NCBI RefSeq assembly: GCF_022478115.1
Contig: NZ_JAKGSC010000003.1
Location: 124,001-188,000 of the forward strand
DNA length: 64,000 nt
DNA from: Tenacibaculum aquimarinum
GTDB taxonomy: Bacteria > Bacteroidota > Bacteroidia > Flavobacteriales > Flavobacteriaceae
Direction of reading: 5' to 3'
Below the pieces are notes generated by a model, which had not been told where the DNA came from, did no database searches, and worked only from the letters and a program-made list of their open reading frames with translations. Below, in pieces: positions 43,123 through 51,815 of this stretch. The stretch's first letter is position 1. Each line of letters opens with the position of its first letter. A program made the translations under genes and the position numbers.

Positions 43123-45516
43123 TTACAAAACGCCACCACTTCCTTCGGTTTCGTTTTTTTCTCTTTCTTTTCGTTTTCTAGCTTTAAACTTGTTACTTCC
43201 AAAATTGTAGGTAAAACCTAAATATACGGTTCTAAATTCAGTTTTAAAATAACCTGTTTGTGCAAAAGGGTTTGTAGAGGTAAAATCTACAATTAAAGTG
43301 TTAAAAATATCGGTTCCGTTTAATGTTATTGCGCCTTTGTCTTTTAATACAGACAATTTTGCACCAGCATTAAAGGTGTAATAAGGTTCTACATTAAACT
43401 GTACGGTTTTGTTGTTACCAACATAAGTACCCGAAAACTGCAACGATAATTTTTTAGAAGCTTTAAAACTGTTACTCATTTGTGCAATAAACAAGGTGTT
43501 TTCTACAGTAATATTTTGGTTGTTTACCAATCCGTTTTTGTCTTGCATATACATATTTAATGAAGGAGAAAAGGTCCACCATTTTACAGGTTTTAAACTT
43601 GCGTAGGCTTCAAAACCATAACTGTCTGAGTTGTTATAGTTTTCATAAGAAATAAGCTGTCTGTCTATATTATTGGCATCAATACTTATATTTCTACCAA
43701 TTTGGTCGGAAACACGTCTATAAAAGGTGCCAAAATACAAATAACCAGTTTCTATATTTCTGGTGTAGTTTAGCTCAAAAGAATTGGTAAACTGTGGTGC
43801 TAATTGTTGGTTTCCGGTAGATATTGTTAAAGGCGAAGTCCATTCTTGTATTGGAGAAACTTGCTCTATAGAAGGTCTGTCTACTCTGCGGCTATAACTT
43901 AGTTGAAACTCGTTTGTATCATCTGGAAAATAGGTTAAAAATGCCGACGGATACACGCTAAAAATTTCATCTGTATAAGGAGCCGTTAAACCTTGTTGTG
44001 TGTTGCTAAAAATACCTTCCACATTAAACTGCTCAAAACGCAAACCTGCTTGTAAAGAGAATTTGCTAAAATCTTTGTTATAATTTACATACGCGGAATA
44101 TATTTCTCTATCGTACGTAAAATTGGTGTTTCCTCTCTCGGTTGTTGCAGGTGTTCCACCAGTTTCAACTTCTTGGTCGGTTATAATATTGTTAAACGTT
44201 TTTTGCGTGTTAGATTCTAAACCGAATTCTAATTTTTCGGTATCAGAAAATGGTTTTGTATAATCTAAATTAATAAGCCAAGAATCGGTGTTGTTTGTAA
44301 TATTATTGGTGTAATTGTATAATTTAGAACTTGGGTTTATCAATTCTCTATTCGTATCAATTTCCGGACTTTTAGTTTGTGTAAAATTGGCTTCCAATTC
44401 TAATGCTTGTCCTAAACTGTCTAAAGCAATTTTATAATTTGCATTGTAGGTACTTTCGCTAACATCAAACACAGAAAGGTTTGGTGTGTGCAAAATTAAG
44501 TTGTTGTTTTCTAGTGTTTGTGTGTTGGTTGTAAAATCGGTTTTGCTTAAATTTTGCGTTGTATAAATTGAAAATGTGTTGTTGTCGTTTATATAAATGT
44601 CGGTTCCAACTTTTATAACTTGATCTACAGTATCGTCTAAAAAATCTATTTGTTGATGTAAATTTTTATCGGTTCTAGAAAGCTCGCTTATGGTTTCGTA
44701 TTTTCCCCAATCTACATTGTAATTTCCGTAGAAATTAAATTTACCTGTTCTATAATTAAGATTAATTGCACCCGTTGGTCTGGTATTTTCTCCTTGCGTT
44801 ACGCCAAGTGTTACAGAACCATTAAAACCTAATTGTGTGTTCTTTTTTAAGATGATGTTTATAATTCCGCTCATTCCTTCAGGATTGTGTTTTGCTGAAG
44901 GATTGGTAATTAATTCAATACTTTTTATTGATGAAGATGGAATTTGTTTTAAAATCTGAGAAGACGATAAATTAGATGGTTTTCCATCAATTAAAACACG
45001 TACATTTTCATTTCCCCGAAGTGAAACCGAACCCGATTGTAAGTTTACACTCACAGACGGAATATTTTGCATCATTTGCAAAGCATTGGTTCCTGCGGCA
45101 GATAAATCTTTACCAACATTTACAACACGTCTGTCTATTTTCTGAACAATAGAAGTGGTTTCTGCTTGTATTTCTACTTGATTTAAAAGTGTTGTGTCTT
45201 CTTGTAAAGAAAGTGTACCTAAATTAAGTTGCAAGTTTTCTGATGTAAAATCTACTTGTTTACTAATGGTTTTGTAGCCAATAAACTGAATTTCGATTTT
45301 AGTTTTACCTAACGGAAGTTTGTCAACCAAAAACTGACCTTTTTCGTTAGAAATAGTTCCATTTATAATGGAATCGTTAACATTTTTACAAATAATGTTT
45401 ACATAAGAAAGTGCTTCTTTAGTAGAAAAATCTATAATACTTCCAGAAACAGCTGCTTCTTGAGAAAATAAATTTAGCGTACCAAAAAAAAGCAGGATTA
45501 GAGGGAGCTTTTTCAT
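43123..45516 (-). CDS. Outer-membrane beta-barrel receptor family protein (paralogue 1)
   Basis: A 797-residue outer-membrane protein with signal MKKLPLILLFFGTLNLFS; the ATG at 45516 is preferred over one four codons upstream because it begins the signal. Domains: carboxypeptidase-D-like regulatory domain (about 22-105), plug-like domain (about 110-225, LRGNENVRVLIDGKPSNLSS and IKSIELITNPSAKHNPEGMS), then a large barrel with YSRRVDRPSIEQVSPIQEW. The tail is rich in Lys/Arg/Glu (FKARKRKEREKNETEGSGGV). Paralogous to the next gene throughout; likely tandem duplication. The ligand is unknown. Confidence 0.88.
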   Translation of the reverse strand: MKKLPLILLFFGTLNLFSQEAAVSGSIIDFSTKEALSYVNIICKNVNDSIINGTISNEKGQFLVDKLPLGKTKIEIQFIGYKTISKQVDFTSENLQLNLGTLSLQEDTTLLNQVEIQAETTSIVQKIDRRVVNVGKDLSAAGTNALQMMQNIPSVSVNLQSGSVSLRGNENVRVLIDGKPSNLSSSQILKQIPSSSIKSIELITNPSAKHNPEGMSGIINIILKKNTQLGFNGSVTLGVTQGENTRPTGAINLNYRTGKFNFYGNYNVDWGKYETISELSRTDKNLHQQIDFLDDTVDQVIKVGTDIYINDNNTFSIYTTQNLSKTDFTTNTQTLENNNLILHTPNLSVFDVSESTYNANYKIALDSLGQALELEANFTQTKSPEIDTNRELINPSSKLYNYTNNITNNTDSWLINLDYTKPFSDTEKLEFGLESNTQKTFNNIITDQEVETGGTPATTERGNTNFTYDREIYSAYVNYNKDFSKFSLQAGLRFEQFNVEGIFSNTQQGLTAPYTDEIFSVYPSAFLTYFPDDTNEFQLSYSRRVDRPSIEQVSPIQEWTSPLTISTGNQQLAPQFTNSFELNYTRNIETGYLYFGTFYRRVSDQIGRNISIDANNIDRQLISYENYNNSDSYGFEAYASLKPVKWWTFSPSLNMYMQDKNGLVNNQNITVENTLFIAQMSNSFKASKKLSLQFSGTYVGNNKTVQFNVEPYYTFNAGAKLSVLKDKGAITLNGTDIFNTLIVDFTSTNPFAQTGYFKTEFRTVYLGFTYNFGSNKFKARKRKEREKNETEGSGGVL

Positions 45517-45569
45517 ACTAGCTAGCAATTGATTAGAGAGTAAAAGTACTAAAAAAATGTTAAAAAAAG

Positions 45570-45600
45570 AAACCGCAATCTGTATAACAAATTGCGGTTT
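45570..45600 (-). terminator. Terminator of the second receptor gene
   Basis: Perfect 10-base stem AAACCGCAAT / ATTGCGGTTT with an 11-base loop; in the minus direction it is followed by CTTTTTTT. Separates the two tandem receptor genes. Confidence 0.82.
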
Positions 45601-45627
45601 TATTAAAATGGATTCTTCTAAACTATT

Positions 45628-48021
45628 TTAGAAACCTCCAGTATTTTGTTTTTCATTGTCATCTCTTTGACGTCTTTGTTTTGCTTTGTTTTTTCCAGAA
45701 CCAAAACGGTAGTTAAAACTTAAGTTTGCACTCTGGCTTTCCCAATTAAATTGCCCGTTTTGTACATAAGGTCTTGTTGAGTTGAAACCAAATTTCATAC
45801 CTCTAAAAATATCATTTACTCTAAAGCCAATAGTTCCTTTTCCTTTTAAAACATTTAAGCTTGCTCCGGCATTTATCATCCACATTTCTTTTGTTTTCCA
45901 TTGAATGTCTTCTCCAGGACCACGATACATAGCAAATAATTGAAATCTTAAATTTTTAGTTGCTGTAAAACTATTACTTACACGTGCGTTAAACGTTTCG
46001 TTTGTTACTTCAATTCTTTGAGAATTTGGGTCGCTTAAATCTACTGTTCCAAATTGTTTTTGCGAGTAAAAATCCATACTAGAGTTTATACGCCACCAGT
46101 TGTTTACCTTATAGTTTGCAGAAAACTCAAGTCCATAAGAACTAGTGTCATCAAAATTAGCATACGATAATATTTGGCGTACATTACTATTATCTGAAGG
46201 ATCTGCATAGGTAGCTCTAGAAATAGCGTCGCTAATTTCACGATAAAAAGTACCAAAAGTTAAGGATCCGTTTTTAATTTTACGTGTATAATTTACTTCA
46301 TAAGAATTTGTAAACTGAGGAACTAAATCTGCGTTTCCAATAGAAGTTATAAGCGGAGTACTCCATTCTCTAATTGGGTTTACTTGCTGTATACTTGGTC
46401 TATCTACTCTTTGGCTATAACTTAACTGAAATTGGTTTTTATCAGAAGGGTTATAAGTGAAAAATGCAGAAGGATAGACTGTAAATATTTCATCCGTTAC
46501 TTTTTCTGAAGGTAAAGTTTCTTGATTAAAGTTTCCTTCAATATTATATTGTTCTAATCTTGCACCTAATTGCATCGTTAATTTTCCAAATTTATGTCCA
46601 TAATTAACATAACCAGAGAAAATATCTCTATCATAATTAAAAGAAGAATTATTAAAACCTGCTTGCGTAGTTAAGTTTGTGTTTTCAGTTAAGTTTTGTC
46701 TAAACTCTAAACCTAACTCTAGTTTTCCATTTTCTGAAACAGGGTTTGTATAATCTAAGTTTAATAAGGTGTTTTTTCGTTCACTATTTATATCATTTAT
46801 ATAATCATTTCCAGTAGCTACTAAAAAACTATTGCTTAAAAAAATAGGTGTATTGTTTTTAGAATACGTAGCTTCTAATTCAATATTGTGTCCTTTATCG
46901 TCAAAATCGTGCTTAAAGTTAATGTTATAAGCTTGGTTTTTACTGTCAGATATTTGAGAGTTAGGAGAATGTTCTATAACATTGTTAGAAGCATCTGTAA
47001 TTATTGCTCTTCCGTTAGCATTACTTGTAGACCAGTTTTGTGTGGTGTAAAATGATAAGGTGTTTTTGTCATTTAAGTAAATATCTGCTCCAAGTTTTAA
47101 TAAATGAGACTGATTATCATTTATAAATTTAAAATTTTGATTATTTACAGATGGTCTATCAATGAAACCATAGTTATAGTTTTCTCCACCGTTGTAACCA
47201 TAATTTCCAAAGAAATTTACTTTACCAGTTTTATAGTTCATGTTTGTAGAAGCATTGTAACGAACATAATGGCCAGCAGTAATTCCTGTATTTATAGATC
47301 CGTTAAAGCCCATGTTTGCGTTTTTGTTTAGAATTATATTTATAATTCCGCTCATTCCTTCTGGATTGTATTTTGCTGAAGGGTTTGTAATTAATTCCAC
47401 GCTTTTTATTGAAGTAGATGGTATTTGTTTTAATAATTGAGCAGCGCTCATATTAGTTGGTTTTCCATCTACAAGTACACGTACATTTTCGTTTCCACGT
47501 AAACTAATGTTACCAGTTTGGCTGTCTACACTTACAGATTGTACATTATTTAATAATTCTGATGCAGTTGTACCTGCAGAAGTTAAATCTTTACCAACAT
47601 TAATAACCTTTCTATCTACTTTTTGTACAACTGTAGAGGTTTCTGCTCGTACAACAACTTCATCTAATGTAGTTGCGTCTTCAACCAAAGAAATGGTTCC
47701 TAAAGCAATGTTTTTCTTTTTTGAAGTAATATTTATTTTCTTGGTAATAGTTTTATATCCTATAAATTGAATTTCAACTAAACTGCTTCCTCTTGGAATA
47801 TCTTTAATTTTAAAAATTCCGTTATCATCTGTTATACCTCCAGTAAGTACTTTATTTGCGGTATCTCTAATAATAATGTTTACATAAGGTAAAGCTTCTT
47901 TGGTGTTGTTGTCTATTACTTTACCAGAAATTATTCCTGGTTTTGGTAATTTGTCTTTGGCTAATTGCGCAAATGAATTTACGGTTACGGTTAGTAACAA
48001 AAACAGTAGTATTTTTTTCAT
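45628..48021 (-). CDS. Outer-membrane beta-barrel receptor family protein (paralogue 2)
   Basis: A 797-residue receptor with signal MKKILLFLLLTVTVNSFA, a carboxypeptidase-D-like domain (about 33-110, ISGKVIDNNTKEALPYVNII), plug-like domain with LRGNENVRVLVDGKPTNMSA and IKSVELITNPSAKYNPEGMS, and a barrel with YSQRVDRPSIQQVNPIREW. The C-terminus is polar and basic (GSGKNKAKQRRQRDDNEKQN). Same organisation and strong local identity to the 43123-45516 gene. An ECF-type promoter candidate lies 40-60 bases upstream. Confidence 0.88.
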   Translation of the reverse strand: MKKILLFLLLTVTVNSFAQLAKDKLPKPGIISGKVIDNNTKEALPYVNIIIRDTANKVLTGGITDDNGIFKIKDIPRGSSLVEIQFIGYKTITKKINITSKKKNIALGTISLVEDATTLDEVVVRAETSTVVQKVDRKVINVGKDLTSAGTTASELLNNVQSVSVDSQTGNISLRGNENVRVLVDGKPTNMSAAQLLKQIPSTSIKSVELITNPSAKYNPEGMSGIINIILNKNANMGFNGSINTGITAGHYVRYNASTNMNYKTGKVNFFGNYGYNGGENYNYGFIDRPSVNNQNFKFINDNQSHLLKLGADIYLNDKNTLSFYTTQNWSTSNANGRAIITDASNNVIEHSPNSQISDSKNQAYNINFKHDFDDKGHNIELEATYSKNNTPIFLSNSFLVATGNDYINDINSERKNTLLNLDYTNPVSENGKLELGLEFRQNLTENTNLTTQAGFNNSSFNYDRDIFSGYVNYGHKFGKLTMQLGARLEQYNIEGNFNQETLPSEKVTDEIFTVYPSAFFTYNPSDKNQFQLSYSQRVDRPSIQQVNPIREWSTPLITSIGNADLVPQFTNSYEVNYTRKIKNGSLTFGTFYREISDAISRATYADPSDNSNVRQILSYANFDDTSSYGLEFSANYKVNNWWRINSSMDFYSQKQFGTVDLSDPNSQRIEVTNETFNARVSNSFTATKNLRFQLFAMYRGPGEDIQWKTKEMWMINAGASLNVLKGKGTIGFRVNDIFRGMKFGFNSTRPYVQNGQFNWESQSANLSFNYRFGSGKNKAKQRRQRDDNEKQNTGGF

Positions 48022-48058
48022 TTAAATTTAGTTATTTGTGTTTTATTGATGCTATATA

Positions 48059-48084
48059 GACGAGGCAATTTGTATTTTTGTTAC
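48059..48084 (-). promoter_or_regulatory. Candidate ECF-sigma promoter of receptor paralogue 2
   Basis: Minus strand: GTAAC (48084-48080), 17-base spacer, CGTC (48062-48059) followed by TATATAG. Same AAC-N17-CGT layout as before the DUF4331 operon. About 38 bases before the ATG. Confidence 0.45.
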
Positions 48085-48117
48085 TATCTTTAACACTGTT
48101 TAACGTAATATTAACAT

Positions 48118-48480
48118 ATGAAAAATGTAACACTAGTTTTGGGAGCTTCTTTAAAAACGGAACGCTATTCTAATAAGGCAATTAAGAAATTAATAGCACA
48201 TAAATATGCTGTTGAAGCTATTGGTCTAAGAGAAGGTGAAGTAGGAGGAGTCTTTATAAATAAGGAAAAAATTAAGTTTTCTACAATAGATACGGTAACG
48301 TTATATTTAAACCCAAGTAGGCAAGAAGAATATTACGATTACATTATAAGTTTAGCGCCAAGACGTGTTATTTTTAATCCTGGAACAGAAAATTTTGAGT
48401 TTATGAAACTATTAAAGGAACATAAAATTGAAAGTGAAATTGCATGTACGTTGGTGTTGTTAGCAACCAATCAATATTGA
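48118..48480 (+). CDS. CoA-binding (Rossmann-fold) protein
   Basis: A 120-residue protein with the CoA-binding-domain pattern: VLGASLKTERYSNKAIKKLI, VEAIGLREGEVGGV, TVTLYLNPSRQEEYYDYIIS, RVIFNPGTENFEFMKLLKEH. Such small stand-alone CoA-binding proteins (YccU-like) are common and of unknown function. Transcribed divergently from receptor paralogue 2. Confidence 0.85.
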   Translation: MKNVTLVLGASLKTERYSNKAIKKLIAHKYAVEAIGLREGEVGGVFINKEKIKFSTIDTVTLYLNPSRQEEYYDYIISLAPRRVIFNPGTENFEFMKLLKEHKIESEIACTLVLLATNQY

Positions 48481-48497
48481 TAGAAAAGTTAGTTTTC

Positions 48498-48575
48498 TGT
48501 CATTCCGAACTTGTTGGGAATCTCATCAAATGAAATCTAAATTTTGAAAAGATTTCTGCCTACGTAGGAATGACA
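48498..48575. repeat. Inverted repeat (TGTCATTCC type)
   Basis: Perfect 9-base terminal arms TGTCATTCC (48498-48506) / GGAATGACA (48567-48575) enclosing about 60 bases with no gene. Further words such as GATTTCTGCCTACGTAGGAA suggest a dispersed repeat. It lies between the convergent CoA-binding and rnz genes and may act as a transcript end. Confidence 0.65.
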
Positions 48576-48603
48576 AATCGTTAAAATTGTGTTGAGAGCT
48601 ACT

Positions 48604-49518
48604 TTAAACAGTAAAACTTTTGCCCGCTTCTGCATTTTCTACAGTTGAAAAAACTGCTTCTGCTTCGGTTTTAAAATCTTCAATATTAGGATATCTACTA
48701 GAATAATGTCCAACAATTAGTTTACCAACGTCAGCATCTCTTGCAATAATACCTGCTTGTTTTGCGGTTGAGTGTTTCGTTTTTTCGCACAAATCTTCAC
48801 GGTCATTTAAAAAAGTAGCTTCGTGGTATAGTAAATCTACATTTTTAATAATAGGAACTATGTCTGGTTTATACATGGTATCGCTACAATATGCATAGCT
48901 TTTTGGCTTTTCTGGAGCCGAAGTTAACATGGAATTTGGTAAAACTTCACCAGAAGATAAGGTAAAATCTCTACCAGCTTTTATATTATTATAATCGCAG
49001 GTTTCAATTTCTTTGTAGGTTTTAACTACATCAATATTTAAACCTCTAGGTTTTGGTTTTTCTTTAAAAAGAAATCCGTTTGTATAAACTCTGTGCGTTA
49101 GAGGTATTGTTGTTACGCTAACTTTATCATCTTCAAAAATAAGTTCACTTTCTGTTGAAGTTAATTCATGAAAAATTAATTGATAACTGGTCCAAGATTT
49201 TGATAGTTTTAATTGTAAAACCGTTACTTCTTTAATGCCTTTTGGGCCATAAACATGTAAATCTTTTTCTCTTCCTAGAATTCCAAAAGTACTAATTAAA
49301 CCAATTAGTCCAAAGAAATGATCTCCGTGTAAATGGGAAATAAAAATATGATTAATTTTAGAGAAACCAACCTTATACTTTCGCATTTGGCGTTGTGTGC
49401 CTTCGCCACAATCAATAATAAAATGACTGTTGTTAATTTCTAAATGTTGCGACGTTGGATGTGCATTTATACGAGGAGTTGCAGAGTGGCAACCTAAAAT
49501 AGTGAGTTTTAAACTCAT
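48604..49518 (-). CDS. rnz: Ribonuclease Z
   Basis: A 304-residue metallo-beta-lactamase-fold endonuclease that trims tRNA 3' ends. Zinc motif FISHLHGDHFFGLIGLISTF near residue 60-80, N-terminal ILGCHSATPR and HLEINNSHFIIDCGEGTQRQ, then CSDTMYKPD, LLYHEATFLNDREDLCEKTK and LIVGHYSSRYPNIEDF. Its start overlaps the stop of the small T9SS-domain gene by 4 bases; last gene of the pyrR operon. Confidence 0.94.
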   Translation of the reverse strand: MSLKLTILGCHSATPRINAHPTSQHLEINNSHFIIDCGEGTQRQMRKYKVGFSKINHIFISHLHGDHFFGLIGLISTFGILGREKDLHVYGPKGIKEVTVLQLKLSKSWTSYQLIFHELTSTESELIFEDDKVSVTTIPLTHRVYTNGFLFKEKPKPRGLNIDVVKTYKEIETCDYNNIKAGRDFTLSSGEVLPNSMLTSAPEKPKSYAYCSDTMYKPDIVPIIKNVDLLYHEATFLNDREDLCEKTKHSTAKQAGIIARDADVGKLIVGHYSSRYPNIEDFKTEAEAVFSTVENAEAGKSFTV

Positions 49519-49835
49519 TTTATAACAAAGCGTTTAGAGTGTGTTTTGTTTACAGTTTGAATAGCATAAATATACATGCCCGATTTTAAATCGTTTTTAT
49601 GAAATGGAATTGTATTTCTACCTTCTTTAACCTTAATTACTTTATTATAAACCGTTTTTCCTAAAACGTTTTTTACAATAAAAAAGGCTTCTTGAGGCTG
49701 GTTTGATTCAAAAGAAATTGTTGTAGAGTTTACAAATGGATTAGGCGAAGTAACTAACTTGTCAATAGTTTTTTCTTGGGAAAAAGCAATGACAGAAATC
49801 AGTAAGAATACTATTAAGAGTAATTTTTTCACCAT
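49515..49835 (-). CDS. Minimal T9SS type A sorting-domain protein
   Basis: Only 106 residues: signal MVKKLLLIVFLLISVIAFSQ followed almost directly by a complete T9SS type A C-terminal sorting domain (about 30-106: VTSPNPFVNSTTISFESNQP, VKNVLGKTVYNKVIKV, LKSGMYIYAIQTV, ending KRFVIK). There is no cargo domain. Sorting domains normally sit at the end of large secreted proteins, so this is either a remnant or a small surface protein. It overlaps rnz by 4 bases and is in the pyrR operon. Confidence 0.85.
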   Translation of the reverse strand: MVKKLLLIVFLLISVIAFSQEKTIDKLVTSPNPFVNSTTISFESNQPQEAFFIVKNVLGKTVYNKVIKVKEGRNTIPFHKNDLKSGMYIYAIQTVNKTHSKRFVIK

Positions 49836-49862
49836 GCATTATTTGTTAAAAAAGGCATTTAA

Positions 49863-50195
49863 TTAAAAGCCTAAATCACGTTGAATTTCTTCCATTTCAA
49901 AAACATCTATTGCTTCAACTAAGGTTGGTACAATGTTAAACCATTCTGGAAATTTATCAACATCAATATTTTCTTTAATAACTACAAAACTTGTGCCATT
50001 TTGTTGATGTTGTTCAGCGTATTTCAAAAATACAAAAAGTTCATCTTCTGTAGTGTTAAGACTTTCAGAAAGTTGAATAATTAGGTGTTTTTCTTTTAAA
50101 TCGGTGTGTTTCTCTTCAAAAATGGCTAAAAAATCAGTAAATTTTAACTTTTCTGAAGATATAAGTGTGTAATTTTCTTTTTCCTCAATGTGCAT
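49863..50195 (-). CDS. Conserved hypothetical, STAS-like
   Basis: A 110-residue cytoplasmic protein whose pattern resembles a small STAS-type fold: YTLISSEKLKFTDFLAIFEE, HLIIQLSESLNTTEDELFVF (strand with a conserved Ser region), FVVIKENIDVDKFPEWFNIV, PTLVEAIDVFEMEEIQRDLG. It is often found next to rnz in Flavobacteriaceae. I cannot assign a function. It begins 3 bases after the pyrB stop, so is translated with pyrB. Confidence 0.65.
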   Translation of the reverse strand: MHIEEKENYTLISSEKLKFTDFLAIFEEKHTDLKEKHLIIQLSESLNTTEDELFVFLKYAEQHQQNGTSFVVIKENIDVDKFPEWFNIVPTLVEAIDVFEMEEIQRDLGF

Positions 50196-50198
50196 TTA

Positions 50199-51125
50199 TT
50201 ATCTTTTAATCTGTTGCGCCAATAAATAAATAACTGCCATTCTTACGGCAACTCCGTTTTCAACCTGATTTAATATGATTGATTGGTCAGAATCTGCAAC
50301 GTCACTTGTAATTTCTACACCACGGTTTATTGGTCCTGGATGCATTATTACAATTTTCTTGCCAAGGTTGTCTAATATTTCTTGGTTAATTCCAAATAGT
50401 TGTGTGTATTCTCTAGTGGAAGGGAAGTAGTTAATTGCCATTCTTTCGTTTTGTACACGTAAAACATTGGCAACATCACACCATTCTAGGGCTTTTTTAA
50501 GGTTGGTTTCTACTTCTACGCCTAAACTTGTAATATACTTAGGAATTAACGTTGTTGGTCCGCAAACTTTAACTTTTGCGCCTTGTAATTGTAATGCAAA
50601 AATATTTGATAAGGCTACACGAGAATGTAAAACATCACCAACAATTACTATTTTCTTTCCTTTAACAGAACCTAATTTTTCTCTTATTGAATAGGAATCT
50701 AATAAAGCTTGTGTTGGGTGTTCGTGTGTTCCGTCTCCGGCATTTATAATTTTTGCATCTACGTGTTTAGATAAGAAAACACCAGCACCAACATTTGGAT
50801 GACGCATAACAACAATATCTACTTTCATAGCAAGTATGTTGTTAACGGTATCAATTAAAGTTTCTCCTTTTTTTACGGAAGATTGACTTGCCGAAAAGTT
50901 AATTACATCTGCCGATAAACGTTTTTCTGCCAATTCAAAAGATAATTTTGTTCTTGTTGAATTTTCAAAAAATAAGTTGGCAATAGTAATGTCTCTAAGT
51001 GAAGGAACTTTTTTAATTGGTCTATTGATAACTGCTTTAAAATGATCGGCAGTTTTAAAAATGAGATCAATATCTTGTTTGTTAAGATATTTTATTCCGA
51101 GTAAATGTTCTGTGCTTAAACTCAT
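50199..51125 (-). CDS. pyrB: Aspartate carbamoyltransferase catalytic subunit
   Basis: A 308-residue ATCase catalytic chain, joining carbamoyl phosphate and aspartate in pyrimidine synthesis. Carbamoyl-phosphate motif FFENSTRTKLSFELAEKRL (about 51-69), then DIVVMRHPNVGAGVFLSKH, GDGTHEHPTQALLDSYSIRE, VGDVLHSRVALSNIFALQ and MHPGPINRGVEITSDVADS. It follows pyrR by one base. No pyrI regulatory chain is present here. Confidence 0.96.
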   Translation of the reverse strand: MSLSTEHLLGIKYLNKQDIDLIFKTADHFKAVINRPIKKVPSLRDITIANLFFENSTRTKLSFELAEKRLSADVINFSASQSSVKKGETLIDTVNNILAMKVDIVVMRHPNVGAGVFLSKHVDAKIINAGDGTHEHPTQALLDSYSIREKLGSVKGKKIVIVGDVLHSRVALSNIFALQLQGAKVKVCGPTTLIPKYITSLGVEVETNLKKALEWCDVANVLRVQNERMAINYFPSTREYTQLFGINQEILDNLGKKIVIMHPGPINRGVEITSDVADSDQSIILNQVENGVAVRMAVIYLLAQQIKR

Positions 51126-51126
51126 T

Positions 51127-51669
51127 TTATTGTTTTTTCACTAAATAAACAGCGTCTTTTTTGTGCTCTTCTTGCCAATTTACAACTACTTTTTCTTCGT
51201 TTATGGCATCAACTTGTCTACCTCTGTAGTTTGGTTGAATTGGTAAATGACGACTAAAACGCCTGTCAATTAAAACTAAAAGTTCTATGTTTTCTGGTCT
51301 TCCGTAAGATTGTATTGCTGTTAATGCAGATCGTACGCTTCTTCCAGAATACAACACATCATCAATAATAACTACTTTTTTATTTTCAATTAAAAAGTCT
51401 ATTTGTGTGCTTTCTGCTTCTAAAGGTTCGTCTCTTCGGCGAAAATCGTCTCTGTAAAATGTAATGTCTAATAAACCTAATTGTAAGTCTTTTATTTGGT
51501 ATTCTTCTTTCAGTAATTTAGCCAATCTTTTTGCTAAAAATCCGCCACGAGGTTGTAACCCAATTAATACAGTATCCGAAAAATTATTGTGATTTTCGAT
51601 TAACTGACACGCTAATCGATGCAGAATGATATCAATTTCTTTAGAAGTAAGTAGTGTTTTTCTGCTCAT
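51127..51669 (-). CDS. pyrR: Bifunctional PyrR regulator/uracil phosphoribosyltransferase
   Basis: A 180-residue PRTase-fold protein. The PRPP-binding motif is KVVIIDDVLYSGRSVRSALT (about residues 93-112); other markers are LIGLQPRGGFLAKRLAKLL and LLVLIDRRFSRHLPIQPNY. PyrR binds pyr mRNA and also makes UMP from uracil in Firmicutes; whether the attenuation role exists here is not shown, and I saw no antiterminator structure in the short leader. First gene of the pyrR-pyrB-STAS-like-T9SS-rnz operon. Confidence 0.95.
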   Translation of the reverse strand: MSRKTLLTSKEIDIILHRLACQLIENHNNFSDTVLIGLQPRGGFLAKRLAKLLKEEYQIKDLQLGLLDITFYRDDFRRRDEPLEAESTQIDFLIENKKVVIIDDVLYSGRSVRSALTAIQSYGRPENIELLVLIDRRFSRHLPIQPNYRGRQVDAINEEKVVVNWQEEHKKDAVYLVKKQ

Positions 51670-51704
51670 ATAAGCTATCAGTTTAGGCTAATAGTTCTAA
51701 ATAA

Positions 51705-51735
51705 CAAAGTTAAGATTTAAAGTTTAAAGCGCAAA
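51705..51735 (-). promoter_or_regulatory. Promoter of the pyrR operon
   Basis: Minus strand: -33 TTTG (51735-51732), 19-base spacer, -7 TAACTTTG (51712-51705). Both elements match the Bacteroidota consensus exactly; the leader to the pyrR ATG is about 30 bases, too short for a PyrR attenuator. Confidence 0.75.
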
Positions 51736-51815
51736 GGGTTATGTTGGAAAGTTGAAATAGTTGGAAGTGAGAAGCAGGAAGTTGGAAGGGAGACAAGAAG
51801 TTCGTAAATAAGTTT

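Noticed and set aside
51670..51735. PyrR-type attenuator in the pyrR leader
   Set aside because: The leader from the mapped promoter box to the ATG is only about 30 bases, too short for the anti-antiterminator/terminator arrangement, and no hairpin with a T-run is present.
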